From positions 10,924,078 through 10,988,077 of the forward strand of contig NC_049985.1 in the NCBI RefSeq assembly GCF_000003815.2: DNA of 64,000 nt, read 5' to 3'. The notes under the pieces were generated by a model. The model worked only from the letters and a program-made list of their open reading frames with translations, did no database searches and was not told the origin of the DNA. Both the position numbers and the translations under genes were made by a program. This document shows, in pieces, positions 23,014-36,179 of this stretch (positions are counted from its first letter, which is position 1; the number at the start of each line of letters is the position of its first letter). The stretch is from Branchiostoma floridae. Taxonomy: Eukaryota > Chordata > Leptocardii > Amphioxiformes > Branchiostomatidae.

Positions 23014-23771
23014 GGCGACAACAGTACACGCCGACGACAGTTGAGGCACAAATTGCCTTCCGAATAGTCGCTTTTACTCAAGCAGCCAAAGTATAGAAGA
23101 ATTCTTTGATGTTACTGTCTTGATAAGGTCACTACTATTGTCACCATCCTTGAATAGGCCTATTCGCGCGATCGCTTTTGTGGATCGGTATTTTTGTCTA
23201 TTGTCTCACTAACCTCGCCGCGAGCAAGGCGGGACAGGAGAGGGCAAGAAGACCGGGGCTGTGCAGTAAATCTCTAATTGGTGCACACCTCACCTCACCC
23301 CAAACATTCTCAGCTTTCAAAACAATGCCGTCGAAGTAAATAAGGTGAAGTCTGTACCTGTGTAATATTATTTCTGGAAATCTGTACTTGAGGGCAGAGA
23401 TCAAACTAAGAAATATTTACAAAGTCCAACTCTTCATCAAGAATGGTTTAATGATGATGACCTTTAATGCCTGCTCTCGATAGAGGCTTTGAGCTAAGGG
23501 TATACTAACAATGTTGCATTGCACAAATTTGGTTGCATAGTTTTGTATTGAATGAATTTCCATCCACAAGTTTATCCTCTAGCACCAACACATCACATTT
23601 ATCTACTCTTGATGTTGTTAGATGTTCAGTAGGCGTAAAATATTTGGCATGGCGTGTTGCACAGCAATGTTCTTGTCAAAGGTCAACGTCCGAGCAGATG
23701 TTGGGGATAGAAAATCAAGAAGCAAACATCTGCAGTTATTTTGTATCAATGAACTTAGGAAAAGTCTGTCG

Positions 23772-26700
23772 TCAAAACGTCCGACTGGCTCCTCCTATGG
23801 GCCCGACTTGGTCGGCTAGACGTTTCTCCGTCCTGAACGGTTCTATGAAAGAGCCGGGGACCATCATCTTGTAGGCAGGTACGGGCCCGGGGTACCGCAG
23901 GGTGTTACTGACCGTCCACTCACGGGCTGACTCGTCGTACACTTGAACCTTGCTGACGTAGTTCATCTCACCGGAAACTGGAAAAATACGGGGAGAGTGA
24001 AGAGATGGATGGATGGGTAATTTGTTGTTGAAATCAGACAAAAATCAGCGCGAACACAGAGTTATCATGACTAATTCTCTCATGCAAATACGGCGAGAGT
24101 GAACACAGATGATATGAATGGATGGATATTTTGTCTTTTAAATTATGCAAAAAGTAGCACGAAAACAGAGCCAATGATGATCATAGTAAAACTAATTCTC
24201 TCATATTCATTCTCTGAAAGTTTGCACCAATTTCCACCCGTTGTTTTCATGTTGATCTTTAGGTTCACCACCATTTTCAAAATTTTGTGGACCACCACAC
24301 CTGCGTGGGGCTGTGTGGTGTTAAGATGCACTCTCACCGCACTTGTGTCAAGCTTGTGTCAATGTGGGGTTCGTTAACTGCGTCACTGTTTTGTTATTTT
24401 CTCCGATTTTATATAATTCTATATACACTATATACACTATAATTCTCCGATATTGCGTAATACGTTAAGTATGACTTAGAATACAACAAAATACAAAAAA
24501 AGTAAGAAATATTTAACTCTGACGCAGTGACGCAAGCGTGACGCAAGCGCAGTGAAAGTGCATCTTAATGAGCAATGAAGATACAGACATGCTACTCACA
24601 TGTGCTCTGGTCACCCCCGAGAACCGTCATGTAGCCCTCCACGACCACGGCGCTGCACAGCCCGGCCGGTACTCTGAGCGGCTCTATGAAGCTCCACTGG
24701 TCCCGCTCGGGACTGTAGCACTCCACCACGTCTAACGGCTCGTTATGGGTCCGCGACAGGGACGTGTAACCTCCTATGGCGAAGATCCTTCCGCTGTACA
24801 CCTACAGGTATGAAAGAATTTTGTTGATTCACAGCTGTATAAGAGCGTTTCACTAATAATTTTACCAACTTCTACAAAATTATCTATTCTACAGGTATGA
24901 AAAGAACACATTGCACATGGATGAAGATAACACAAACAACGTAAACTTTCTTACTAGCAAATCGGGGGCAAGTTACGTATTTTTCAACGCAAGCTTAAGA
25001 GAGTGGACCAACTGAGTAAAGCCTTGCCCTCCGCCTAAAGAACATGCCTTTGGAGGCTCTGTTTATTGTTTATTAAACTTTTGTGGGCATGGCCTGTATA
25101 ACCAGCTGTCAGCCAATCAGGGAATCGTTTACGTGGTTCTCTGATTTGCTGAAAGCTGGTTAGAGGCCATGTCCTCAATAGTGGAAACCTCAGCCCGCTT
25201 TAGCAGGCCTCCCTATATGATAGCCTGTGTTTACACAAGCTCTCGTCGGCTGGGCTTAATGACCCCCTCCCCCCTAGGGCGGCGGCAATCGTAGGGCCGG
25301 CCGCTAGGGGCGCGATTTTAGTCAGGCTACCTATATGATATATTGTATAGGCTGCGGGCAAGGGCCTGTGTAGAACAATAATTTTTAATAATCTGATTTT
25401 AAAAATGTCTATACTAAACTATAGAGACCTGCAATTGTGTGTTTTGATTGTGTTTCATATGTAATTTTTGTCCGGGACTGATTTCTAACTGATCCCACTG
25501 CACCCCATGCTTTGAATGCACCATCATCCTGACCTGACCTTGGTACTGAAAGTGCTATTCAGCAGAAAATGCCATGTAGTATTACTCACCTCCATGGCGT
25601 GGGAGAACCTTGCCACGTGCATGGCGCTCCTCTCCGACCACATGTCCGTGAGAGGGTCGTAGCAGTAGACTGTCGCGGACATGGTAGGGATGCAGGACAT
25701 GTTCACGTTCAGGGTCAGAGAGAAGGCTGCCTCCGTGCGTTTGATCCACCCGCCCGACACGTACAGTCGGTTGTTGTACACGCAGGAGGCTTGGCACCGC
25801 CGACCGTCGGGAATTTCCGAGCAGGGCCACCACAGGTTTTGTATGGGATCAAACCGCTCCACTGAGGACAGGATGCTAGTGTCCTCGTGATCCTCGTCCC
25901 CTCCAACCGCGAAAAGGTTCCCTTCGATGGCGTCCATAGAGAAGCAGCTCCTTTTTGTCGACAAGCTGGAGACTTCCCGCCATTTCGCTGTCCTCAGGTT
26001 GTAGCAGAAGGCGGCGGCGGACCACCGGTCGTATCCGCGCGCCTCCTTGTCCCACTCCCTTCCCCCGACTACGTAAATCTCATCGTCCAGCACGGCTGCG
26101 CAGTAGTTCCTCCTCCGGATGGGAATCTGTGTCATCTCGTACCACGGCTTGTCTCCGTCAGGCGACCTGACGTCACAGAAGCTGACGCAAGTCCTCTGGA
26201 CTGCGGGCCGCTCGTTATACATTAGTCTCCCTCCCACCGCCAGAACCACTTCCCTTGACGCTCGGCAGATCGTGGATTCTCGGGCAGTTTCCGCTGAATC
26301 GTGTCGCCTAGCAACGTGTTCGCCTCCTAATGGTCTGGTCGCTGGGATACCAAAGTTGTCCTCTGCCGGGATACTGTCGATATTCAGGATGCTGGATATT
26401 TCGTCGAGGTACTCGCTTCTCTTGGGATCTCTCGCAACCCATTTGTCTGACATCTCGCACAGCTCTCGATCGGTTGCTTTAACCCAGTCGTTCGACAGCA
26501 ACACAATGAGCTGATCGCAGGACAGTTCCAAAAAGTCGTCTGATTGCGAAGCTTCGATCAGGTTGTTGGTCACGTGGTTCTCCGCGAAATCCTTCAATTC
26601 GTGCAGGTTGAGCGCGCAGGCCAAGTTCCAAATCCCGATGCAGTTGTTCATGTGGATGTTCTCTCTTAGATAAGAGCAGCACATGTCAATCACTGCGTCT

Positions 26701-27041
26701 ACCTGGAGATAACAAGCAGTCGCCAACACGTCTTCCTTATTCTCGTCGTTTAACGTGAGATCTCCGCTGTACAGAAAATCCAATATGGCAGAGAGCCCTC
26801 TAGCGGTCGTGCCGTGCATCTCAACCGTCGTCTCCTCTTTTTCTCTCAAGTCGATTGAAAACATTGACCTGAAGTAGGGGCAGCATGCGGCCAGGAGAGT
26901 CTTGTGTGATCTGAATTCCCTTTTTTCTGCGACCAAACACACGTCACTCAGCAGCTCAGTCTGGTAAAGTTCCCTAAATCCGGCGAGAACTGAGGAACCA
27001 TGGGACGCCAGGGAAAACTTGCGTTCGTTTATTTTCTCCAT
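23772..27041 (-). CDS. Kelch-like protein (BTB-BACK-Kelch)
   Basis: Three exons, 25590-27041, 24600-24801 and 23772-23977, join in phase 0 and phase 1 with GTGAGT donors, giving 619 residues, the usual KLHL length. The BTB domain is at about residues 20-130 (LLSDVCLVAEKREFRSHKTL, LLAACCPYFRSMF, DFLYSGDL). BACK is at about 135-240 (CIGIWNLACALNLHEL). Six Kelch blades follow, with GG doublets in AVGGRL, VVGGRE, AVGGDE, VSGGWI, AIGGYT and VLGGDQ; the last two cross the exon junctions. Such proteins are usually substrate receptors of Cullin-3 ubiquitin ligases. I cannot assign a specific KLHL orthologue. ATG 27041 opens the frame just before BTB. Confidence 0.92.
23981..24210. repeat. two-copy diverged tandem repeat in KLHL intron 2
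   Basis: Units of about 100-115 bp share cggggagagtgaa/cggcgagagtgaa, gatggatgg, aaaat...agc-cgaa-acaga and actaattctctcat. The first begins next to the acceptor of the last exon. Confidence 0.6.
24321..24568. mobile_element. 248-bp foldback MITE with TTAA ends
   Basis: Left arm TTAAGATGCACTCTCACC (from 24321) is mirrored by the right arm ending GTGAAAGTGCATCTTAA at 24568; the arms pair over about 38 bp. TTAA at both ends suggests a TTAA-targeting (piggyBac-like) non-autonomous element. Its right end is about 30 bp from the donor of KLHL exon 2. Confidence 0.7.
25045..25375. mobile_element. MITE-like palindromic repeat, family member 2
   Basis: Arms at about 25085-25124 and 25137-25176 are inverted copies (ggcatggcctgtataaccag against its complement). 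The following gtggaaacctcagcccg and tatattgtataggctgcggg match the element at 5.2-5.4 kb. It lies in KLHL intron 1. Confidence 0.7.
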
Positions 27042-29856
27042 CCTGTCTTATCTTCACCTATAGAGATTCAAAATCAGTGTTATACATTGAAGTATCAAGG
27101 ACATTCACTTGCAGAATACCACATATCATCATGGCTATATAGAAAGATAGTATTAGTTTGTCCTACTGCCACTCTCATGTCATATGTGTTAATAAAGGGA
27201 GAAACGTTCGACTTGAAAGTTCAATAATGATAAGATAGGTAGGCGGTACTGATCATCACTGCAGGATCTCTACCATTGGTGTCCATTTTGTTACATCTGC
27301 GGAAATACATTTCGGTACAAATTCTAGATCTTTGATGAAGCTATTTTCAGTTGCTATGATCATGGCTTGCAGAGTTGCGTACTAGAAATTCAATACATGT
27401 AATCTTATTTCTGGAACAGTCTTTATTGCAAATTGATGTGGAGATAGAGAAACGTTTGAAATAAGGACACTTCTACTATTGAATTAAGGACAGATAAAGC
27501 ACTGTAGTACTATAGTATACGGCACTGCAGGACTGTACGGTACAGCCTTTATCATTGTGTTTGGTGTCGGGTGACCCCCAAATAACCGCCATGAGATCAT
27601 TTCTCTTCCCTTTGTATAGGAATGACCGACTCACCCACATCGTGGGCATGTGGAGTCATGAAGTTTGTTATGGATGCCTGCTATATGTATGGCCCTCACC
27701 CAATGATACATAACTACTGTAACTACAATATAAACGAACACATTTGACAGCTGGTACCACAGATAGCACAAGCAATTGTACATAACAGATGACCCGACAT
27801 GTAAATATTTACAGTTTTTTCAACCCACAAACAAATAAGACCCGCCCATACCCGGGCGTCACGTTACAAACACAACTGAGAGTCACTCGAATAAAAGTAG
27901 GCATCCTAACACTGGAAGCAACTAGGGGTTGCTAATCTATTTTCTACGTCACAATACTAGTACTTACCCGAAAAAACTGGACTTTCAAGTCGCAACTGGT
28001 ATACTGAAACTGTCACAGCACTGATGGAATTACCATGGGCTGAGGGCAAAGAAAGGGTAGAATTTTTTTGTCTTTTGCTCAACCGTAAACAAAACAAAGG
28101 GACAAATACCCTGTCTATTTTTGCACAGGGGCAAATAATCGTCGAAGAGGACGTAACCATTCATTAGTTTTTAAGATGTCGGCACGCATAGTCATATCAA
28201 ACTTGCATTAGGAAAAGCGAATTTTTAAGAAAAAAAAGCATTTGAATGCTGATTGTATAATGCGTTAAGCTCTGCGTATATGTTTATTACATACAGCTGC
28301 CCAGTTTATCAGGGGACCCGGTCACATGCGGCACCTATGTAGCTAGGGAATAGACCATACAATACAGGGTAATTTGTCATGATCAAAACACATATCAAGT
28401 TAACTTAGTAAGTACTGAGAAACAGCCACCACCTACCTGTGCAGTGTTGTTTCACAAACGTGGATTTTTCAACGTTTTCAAGTGAAACAACATTTGACGG
28501 CTTGCCTGCAGAGAAAGAGGTCAACCGGCGGTTGGGCAGCCATGGGTCCAAAGAAGGGCGCAGTCTTCCAGCCGACCATAAATAGCCGCGGTAACTATGG
28601 GGAGAATGCGGATCAAATTTGCCCATCGGCTCAGTTGTCGTGTAGTCTATTTTGGTGGTAGTATAACGTTTTCCTCGTGGGAAGCCATTTGGACTTAATG
28701 CATGATGAAAGTGAAATGGAAAATGGGGTGAAGTTTGGCTCATAAATATTAAGTATGTATGCGATTTAATGGAACGGAAACCCTTTTCCATTCATGTGTC
28801 ATACGTATAGTAACGTATATTGGTAGCGGACTTGATAGCACATCATTGCATGGCCTAAAGGATGGTATTGCTAGTAAGAACAAAGTTGAACTCTTTGACT
28901 TTGGTTTATACGGTCATATGATATCAATGACAGACAAGTTTGATAATAGCGGCGTCTAGCAGTTTGAAAGCGAACTACATTTCAAGCTAATGGCATGCTA
29001 GTATTGTGCACTGCTGTGCGTCAACGATCGACTTTTATTTCCGTCTACAACTGATTCTTTAACCGAAAAAAAAAACATTTGCCACTTCACAACACATATG
29101 TATTCCATGTAGAGACAAAGGGGACAACACATAACAATACAGCTTTTTTTGTGTTTTTATTAAGCCACTGGGATATGACTTACGTACAAACAATTAATTT
29201 GTTACTAACAAGTAGATTCGACAAATTGGATACTTAAAAACTTTTAAAAAACAACGCGTGATAACAAAGGTAGCTTGCTACAGTCACAATACAAATACAC
29301 AATATTCAAACAACAGTCAACACAGTAACTCATCTTCAACAGGACACAACGTAAAGCATTAACATGCCATGTTCTAGGTTCTAAGTCATTGCATTGTTGC
29401 CAATATTCTATCAGACGAGCGACGAACAGAACTCTGTATTGCCATCTATGTCATATAAAATTGCTACACATGTAGTTATGTAGGAAGGACTTTAAACTTT
29501 ATATTAAAGATACCAACAGGCCTGTAGTCGTATAACGATTTTGCTATAATATCATTGCATAGTAACAGGAATCTTGCAGAAATAAAATGTATGATACAAT
29601 TTATATCATAGTGAATAAGAGACACATATCTAGCTATGACATGGGCTCCACGGTAATTTCTGAAGACAGATCCTCTTATCTGAAATCTGAACGGCCTGTC
29701 AAACCTTTGTAATCTAGCTGCAAGTGCTGTTTAAAGCCATCTCATGAGGATGCCATAAATGTATTTGATGGAAACGAGTATGGAAACTAGTACAACACCG
29801 TGATGGTTCTAAGAAAAAACAATCATAGGTTGATAACTCTGTTCTAAGACCCTGTG
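27042..29856. other. intergenic: KLHL 5' side and TMEM45 3' side
   Basis: No gene is supported. A TTTATT at 29157-29162 (AATAAA on the - strand) could be the TMEM45 poly(A) signal, which would make a ~700-nt 3' UTR. A 128-codon open frame at 28405-28791 has no recognisable domain. Confidence 0.4.
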
Positions 29857-30264
29857 TTATAGTCCTCTTGGGAAGCGATAGCCCCGCTTGACGAACTGAT
29901 GTGCGATGGCGTACACGGCAAAGATGATCGCGATGTTCCCCAACAGGTGCCAGCAGAAGGCCAGCGGCAGGAACATGAGGGTGTTGTGTGACTCCAGGTC
30001 CCATCTCCGGGCCGTGTCCAGCGGGTACAGCACACCTGCCACCTGGGGGACAAACAATTACCAAGGTTATCTAAACAATCCTCTTCATAGAATATGGAAT
30101 TATCTGGGAGGGAAGTCTCCGGATTGTTTGTTGCTCTGTGTACCACTCTCTTCCTTTCTCAGTGTGTGCGTGCATGCGCGCGTGCGCGTGTGTGTGTACG
30201 AGTGTATGTGTGTGTGTGCGTGAATCTGTCTGCCATTGTGTGCGTGGCACCTCTGATATATATA

Positions 30265-30339
<75 letters not shown>

Positions 30340-33300
30340 CTCGAAGCGAAAGTGTTGAGCCAGCGGTCACTACGGCGTAGGATGGCACTCAAGCTATGTG
30401 TGTGTATCTTAACTTTGTGAGCCAAACTCTTACGTAAAAGAGCTTATTAATAAGTTATTGTTAGCAACATAAATAAACCTTAACTACTGAAAATTTCCTT
30501 ACCTGCCAGAACCATGTCCCCTGCAACAAGATTAGTGTCGATAGAAGGAGAGGTAACAACTGACTCTCTGGTAGACACGCCCACAACATGGCGGCTACCG
30601 CAGCGCCAAATATGGCGATAAACAGGAGTTGGTGGAGGCGATCTTCAGCCTCGGACCCTCCTGCACAGGGAACAGAATACATGGTGCAGGTTTGAATAAT
30701 ACAGTTCACATAGACAGATGATCTACGCAAGCCAGACCTAGTCTCGTGCTCTCTCGCGAGATCGAGACTAGGTCACTCTCCGTGAATAAGATGGACTGTC
30801 AGCCGTCAAAAATTTGGAGGTATGTACCTTACCTTAAAAATAGTAATTGCTTGAAGAAAATTTGGAGTCACTCTATTCATACGTGACTGATGAACCTCTT
30901 CAACGAAGTTCACAAAGACGTACTTTACGCTTATGTTTTGATAATGGCATACTGTAAAGAGATATTGTGAGATAGAACCACTTGTATCAAAACTTCACGG
31001 TTGAACAGGATATCAAAGGTCTACGCGAAACATTTTTAGTTCTTGTGAATCAGTTGTTTTATTCGTTACTGTGAAATTCTCGTTAATTCTGTCAAATGCA
31101 TTCCCCACTATTGCTCTGATAAGGCAACAGACACAAGCATATAGCAGTAACAAAGGAAAGCTTAAAGGAGAAAAACTATTCTGGGACATTTTGGGACCTT
31201 CTCCGACGTGCCTTACAGGTGGAAACTGGCATACGTGGGGATCCTTTTAACCCAAAATTTGACCTCCACTTCCCCTTCACTTCCAGTCACTCCACTACAT
31301 GTGAGTTACAAATGCACACACAAGCAGACCTACCATGTACACGCGGGTGAAAATGACACATCTTACCTTCATGATAGAAGAAAAAGTAGGACTCGACGAA
31401 CAACGCCAGACTCATGAAGAACTTGTCGCTGTTTGGTGGAATCGGTGACTTCACTCTGACCAAGATGTCCACAAGCCTGTACGGGCAGGAATCAAAGTAC
31501 AGTCAAATGTCTGGTCAACATTCGAGCTTCAGACAACACAAACATCACACAGCACATCCCGTTTGTACATATAGTCCGCCGTAACTGTTAAGTGGACCTT
31601 GGTGTGGCGCTTTGAAATATCATATACTTGGTTGGACAGATGAAAACTTCAGTTATTTCAGGCTGCTGCTTTCATATGTAAGCTTCTTCTTGCATAGACC
31701 TGTTGACGAACCCACGGACTTTGAAAAATGGTAGGTTTACAAAACCGCCACAGTCCCTGATGTTTGGGGCTTTTTGACTAAGAATACTTCTTTTCTTACA
31801 CACCAAAAGAATGGCGATTTTCAGTAGCATCTTAAAGAAGACCTACCCCGAGAAGAAGAAGAAGGAGAACATGGTGACCAGCTGCCAGTCGGCTTGTTCC
31901 ACAAACTCTCCCGTGACCGGGTCACGAAGCCTCCAGTGGGCGCCCAGAGACATCTGGCTTAACATTCCTATATCATGGGAAAAAACGCACACATATCTAT
32001 AAATAACGTTGTACATATATGATTTATATTTTTCAAGTGATTTGCCAAATATAACATATACAACGTTAACGTAAATGTAGCTAATGTTTTGTCAGAAGAG
32101 TCAAAACTCCCCAGTTGTGGTGTTGAAGATCTAAGATCATCTAACTAGATCTATTCAACACCAACCAATCTGACAACAAAAAAGCAAACCCACCAACTAA
32201 ACAAACAAACAAACAAGCAAACAAACAAACAAACAAACAAACGAGAAAGCCCTTACCTATCGTACAAGAGATGATCTTGAACATGGGATCCATGGAGTAG
32301 AGTAGGAATCCCAGCGTACGTTTGGCACAGCCCAGGTGATCTCTCCATGTCTTGTTTCTGGCAGGCTGTTTCCCCTGTCCCTGTGTGTGGAGCCTCTCTA
32401 GCGTGAGGAAGCAGGTCTTCACGGCGTACCACAGCCCGAACACGAAGAAGAACGTCCCCAGGACGGCGTGGCTTCCAAACGTCCCCGATCCCGAATGGTC
32501 TATGGATGAATGAATGAAAAATGCCTTTATTGTACATGTATTATTATTGTAACCCGCAGGGTTAAGAACATGTCGCAACAATAGAATAGTTGACACTCAG
32601 ATACGTGAAGTCAGATACTGTACAATGTTAACCAAAACAACTGTATTCTAATAAGTGACTTCATCTCAGTTCTTTGTGAAACTGAAAAATTAATGTAGAA
32701 AAAGATATCTTCTACAATCAAAGGTTTGCCTAAATTCTTTAGGAATATGAATTTACCTCAGTCTGTTAATTATGTGTGTGAAGTAGGGAAATATATGTTC
32801 TATCAGCTATATCTATAGACAAATAAAAGATATCAATGTCTGCGTTATATCTAACTATAGACTTTCTGTACAGTGATGACTGCCACCGCGTCAAATGCAA
32901 ACTGCCAATGCCTAAACTCCATAACAGACTCTACCCCGTTGTTTTTATTTTGCCGTTTTTGTTGAAGTCATACTGTTTTCTGCTTGTTGTCGTTTCCGGA
33001 TAGCTCCGGTTTTCTGCAAAATTTAGTGGCTTCCATAACCACCTCCTACCTGCCGAAAACAGTGTACTTCCAGCAAAAACTACAGGCGTGCATCTCTTCT
33101 GATATGATAACAAGGAAACCCCAAGCCGCCTGTCTCATAACCGTTGCACTTTTGTGTACGTATATCCATCGTTTATTCCTGTCAGAAGTCACAGTAGCCG
33201 TCACTGTTGTAATCCTCTCAGGCGATCAAAGACGACATAATCCTAACATAAGCTCTAACCCAGGATTATTGTAAAGGTCGCACGGATGTGACCCTGCTGC

Positions 33301-35360
33301 AAATGTAAAATGTCAAACCAATTTGTCTGATCACATTTTATGTCCCACATGGGATGAAGAGGAGAAGTAAGTAAGTAATTTCTCTGATGTCTGCTTTGTG
33401 CAAAGGTTGGGCTACTATGGATCACGTAAATAGAGTCAAAACAAACCAGTCTTTTCAGTGTTTCCCTTATTTTGCCAGCATCTATCACGGAGATATAACG
33501 TTATCCGACACGACATTAAGAGAGCAGAGGCACGCGTATATAGTCAATTGCAGTTCTACAGATATAGTGAACAGAAAACATGTGTAGTATTCTAATATGT
33601 TCACAAAAGACTACAAACAAGAAGCATTTGATGAGGTTACATCACAAGTGCGTATATCATATTGGGAACTTTAACGTATACGTACATGTTGCCACATGGG
33701 CGATATACAGAATTTCATCTACATATGAGTTAATTGGCCTTAATTCGTATTACAGTCTACAATTACAAGTAGTATTTTCAATACTACGACTGCATTGTCT
33801 ATTCACGAAATATTCCGACTGAACCATCTCCCATATGCGTGCGCTGTTCCAACTCCCAAAGGCGGTTTGTTTGAGTGAAGGTAATTACATGGAAATTGAC
33901 CTTTCAGAAACCCTGGCGGTTGCCAAGCTCCGCACAAATGTTTGTATCGCAGGCGCCACATTTAACCACCAAGCATATGTTAGGAGGGAAGGTCGTAAAT
34001 AGTTAATGCATCTTGATAGGCGACCCTTTCGTCAAACCAAAAAAACAGGGCTGTCCGAAAACGATCTTTTCTCCCAACATCTACTTGAAGATTGGCTAGA
34101 CATAGACATAGGGACGAAACTTTGCACCTTGTTCCAAGATGTCAAAGGTCGTATGTTATACCAGTATTATGGGTCCCTCTCCAAGCTGCCAAGCAATATC
34201 ACATTACATTGGAGACTTCATTTGAATGTTTATAATTATGGTGCCATTTACTGTATTTACTTCAATGCTGGCCTTGTTTTAATAGGATGGGAATGTGGTT
34301 GTTCAACATTTAAGAAATTTGTAGCAATGTTTGATAACTAGACGGGGATTAATTCGAGTCGAGGTCAGTTTATGCAAGGGGGTTAAGCAGATGAACGTTA
34401 CAGGGTATTAGAACAACACAAGTCGATACAATGCCATCGGTATCTAGTTTAAAACCCTTTTGAACGTACGGCCATGAAATGATAAAGTTACGACACTTGT
34501 AGCAGCATTGCTTACAGTGTTACACGTGACCTTGGCTGACTCAGTTTTGCGTGACATGAGTCTGTTTAGTACTCAGTCAGGCAAGAAATGGACTACAGGA
34601 CGGATTCGCTATTATCATCATGGCGGACACAATGTTTGTTCAACTCTGGGTATTGTTATACGGGTCGCTGAGCATTGTCTATGGATCCCTAGTTACCACA
34701 GACCCGTCGTTTTCTGTCAATTAACTAGTTAACTTGTTACAATTCATACTGGTAAAGCGTTACCATCTTTGATATGCCAATATGGAGGGTTGAACCGGCA
34801 GGATTCTGCTGTAATTGTTGAGGGATAGAGTGATATGGTGCCAAGACAAACAGGTGTGGGTTTGTGAAACGAAGCCTGACATTCTCCGCATGGTAACAGC
34901 ACTGACACTAGCCCGAGGGGTGGGCACACGGTGTCGTCTGAAGTGGATCCAAAGTTGTCACAACGAATTGTTCGGACAGAAATTCAGACGAGCCACATGT
35001 AACGTTAACTCTGCCCACTAAATGTAGTGGAATATAGCGTTATAGTTATCCCCATTGAATCGATCACTCACAACTTTATTGATACCCTATCAAGTAACGT
35101 TACCATATTCTTTCTTTACGCCCCTCTCCCACCCCATATCAGACAACGTTGCAGTTATATTGGATAAAGCCGTATAAAAGGAAGCACTTGGATACTATCA
35201 TTATGTTACGTAATGAATCCCCGATTCAAACAGAACATAGTTACTGTAGCTAACATCACACCCACCCACCACTATATTCTCCTTCAGGGATAACCATCGG
35301 TTTACCTTGTATAGCATCCGCACCGTGTGAATGGCCGTGGTGCCCGTGGTCCATATCCAT
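29857..35360 (-). CDS. TMEM45: TMEM45 (DUF716) family multipass membrane protein
   Basis: Six exons join in phase: 35306-35360, 32257-32499, 31847-31967, 31367-31476, 30503-30660 and 29857-30042, giving 290 residues against about 275 in vertebrate TMEM45A/B. The first exon encodes a His-rich start (MDMDHGHHGHSHG). Exon 2 begins the family hallmark GSHAVLGTFFFVFGLWYAVK; later hallmarks are DRLHQLLF, LLLSTLILLQGTWFWQ and VAGVLYPLD. Several hydrophobic segments fit a Golgi/endosomal multipass protein. TMEM45 proteins are poorly characterised; links to membrane trafficking and innate immune signalling are reported for relatives. The His-rich N-terminus is an extra compared with the usual start near the GTFF motif. 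Confidence 0.9.
30170..30345 (+). repeat. (GT)n microsatellite
   Basis: Long GT runs interrupted by short variants lie within TMEM45 intron 5 (30043-30502). The open frames that overlap it on both strands are low-complexity artefacts. Confidence 0.95.
30735..30774. repeat. perfect 12-bp inverted repeat in TMEM45 intron 4
   Basis: gacctagtctcg (30735-30746) and cgagactaggtc (30763-30774) flank a 16-bp loop containing tctcgcgaga-type sequence. It could form a short hairpin or be the remnant of a transposon end. Confidence 0.75.
32195..32243. repeat. (AAAC)n microsatellite beside a splice donor
   Basis: aaac repeats end about 12 bp beyond the donor of TMEM45 exon 2 on the - strand. Confidence 0.9.
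32500..35305. other. TMEM45 intron 1
   Basis: 2.8 kb between the His-rich first exon and the first hydrophobic exon. Short open frames here show no domain or phase-compatible exon. Confidence 0.55.
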
Positions 35361-36179
35361 GGTTTAACAGCTTGTCTACTTGTCCACGGGAATCGGCACA
35401 ACAGAAGGAAAATATCCCAGAGACAACACCAGGCTGTGTGTGTGTACCCACTGCCCTTACCTGTTCTGCAAGGTGATATTTAACTTGCCACGCCTCATGG
35501 TAAACAACAGGCCTGATACCGTGGCAGTCACGTGACGCGATTTGAATGGACCGCCAGAATCTGGCGCTGCAGCTAGCACAGGGTAGGCTACGCTCGGCTG
35601 AGTTCACAAATACACCTAGCTATATTTACACCTCCTACTACCACCACGTTAGTGTATATACCGGACTCATTTGGGGCTGAAAATATGGAATCTGTCTGAG
35701 CTTGAAAAAACACATAAAGGGATGCTTTCTTTATATAATGCAAGCAGTGTATCTGGTGCATGTAATTCATGGCCAATTCCGGGGTAACTAATGGACAAAG
35801 GAACACAGGAGCTAACTGTGCTGCTATTACCTTGGTGTTGATTGACATGCGGCAGACGCACACAATATAACATTGATGCTAACTACTCTATTGCACCACA
35901 ACCTTACAACCCCTTAATACAACAAGATTTGTGCGAGCGCATGCACGAATGAAGGAGGAGGAAGATGTCCACATAAATTTCACGGTAACGACGGGTGAGA
36001 ACAGTAATCTTAATTCGTTACATTTTCAAAGAATCCAGATATCAAGGCCTTCAGAGAACACAAATTACTACTTAAACGCAATAAAAGACGGTTTCCCGCT
36101 GTCCCAATACGTCTGCTCGTTTGAACACCTGGTAGATGGGCATACTACTAGAATTATTATGTACTAGCCGGGTGCTGCA

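Noticed and set aside
28405-28791. 128-codon - strand frame between KLHL and TMEM45
   Set aside because: No domain, odd composition, no splice or start support; probably chance.
30071-30425. Several overlapping open frames rich in Cys/Val or His/Thr
   Set aside because: They are translations of the GT microsatellite in a TMEM45 intron.
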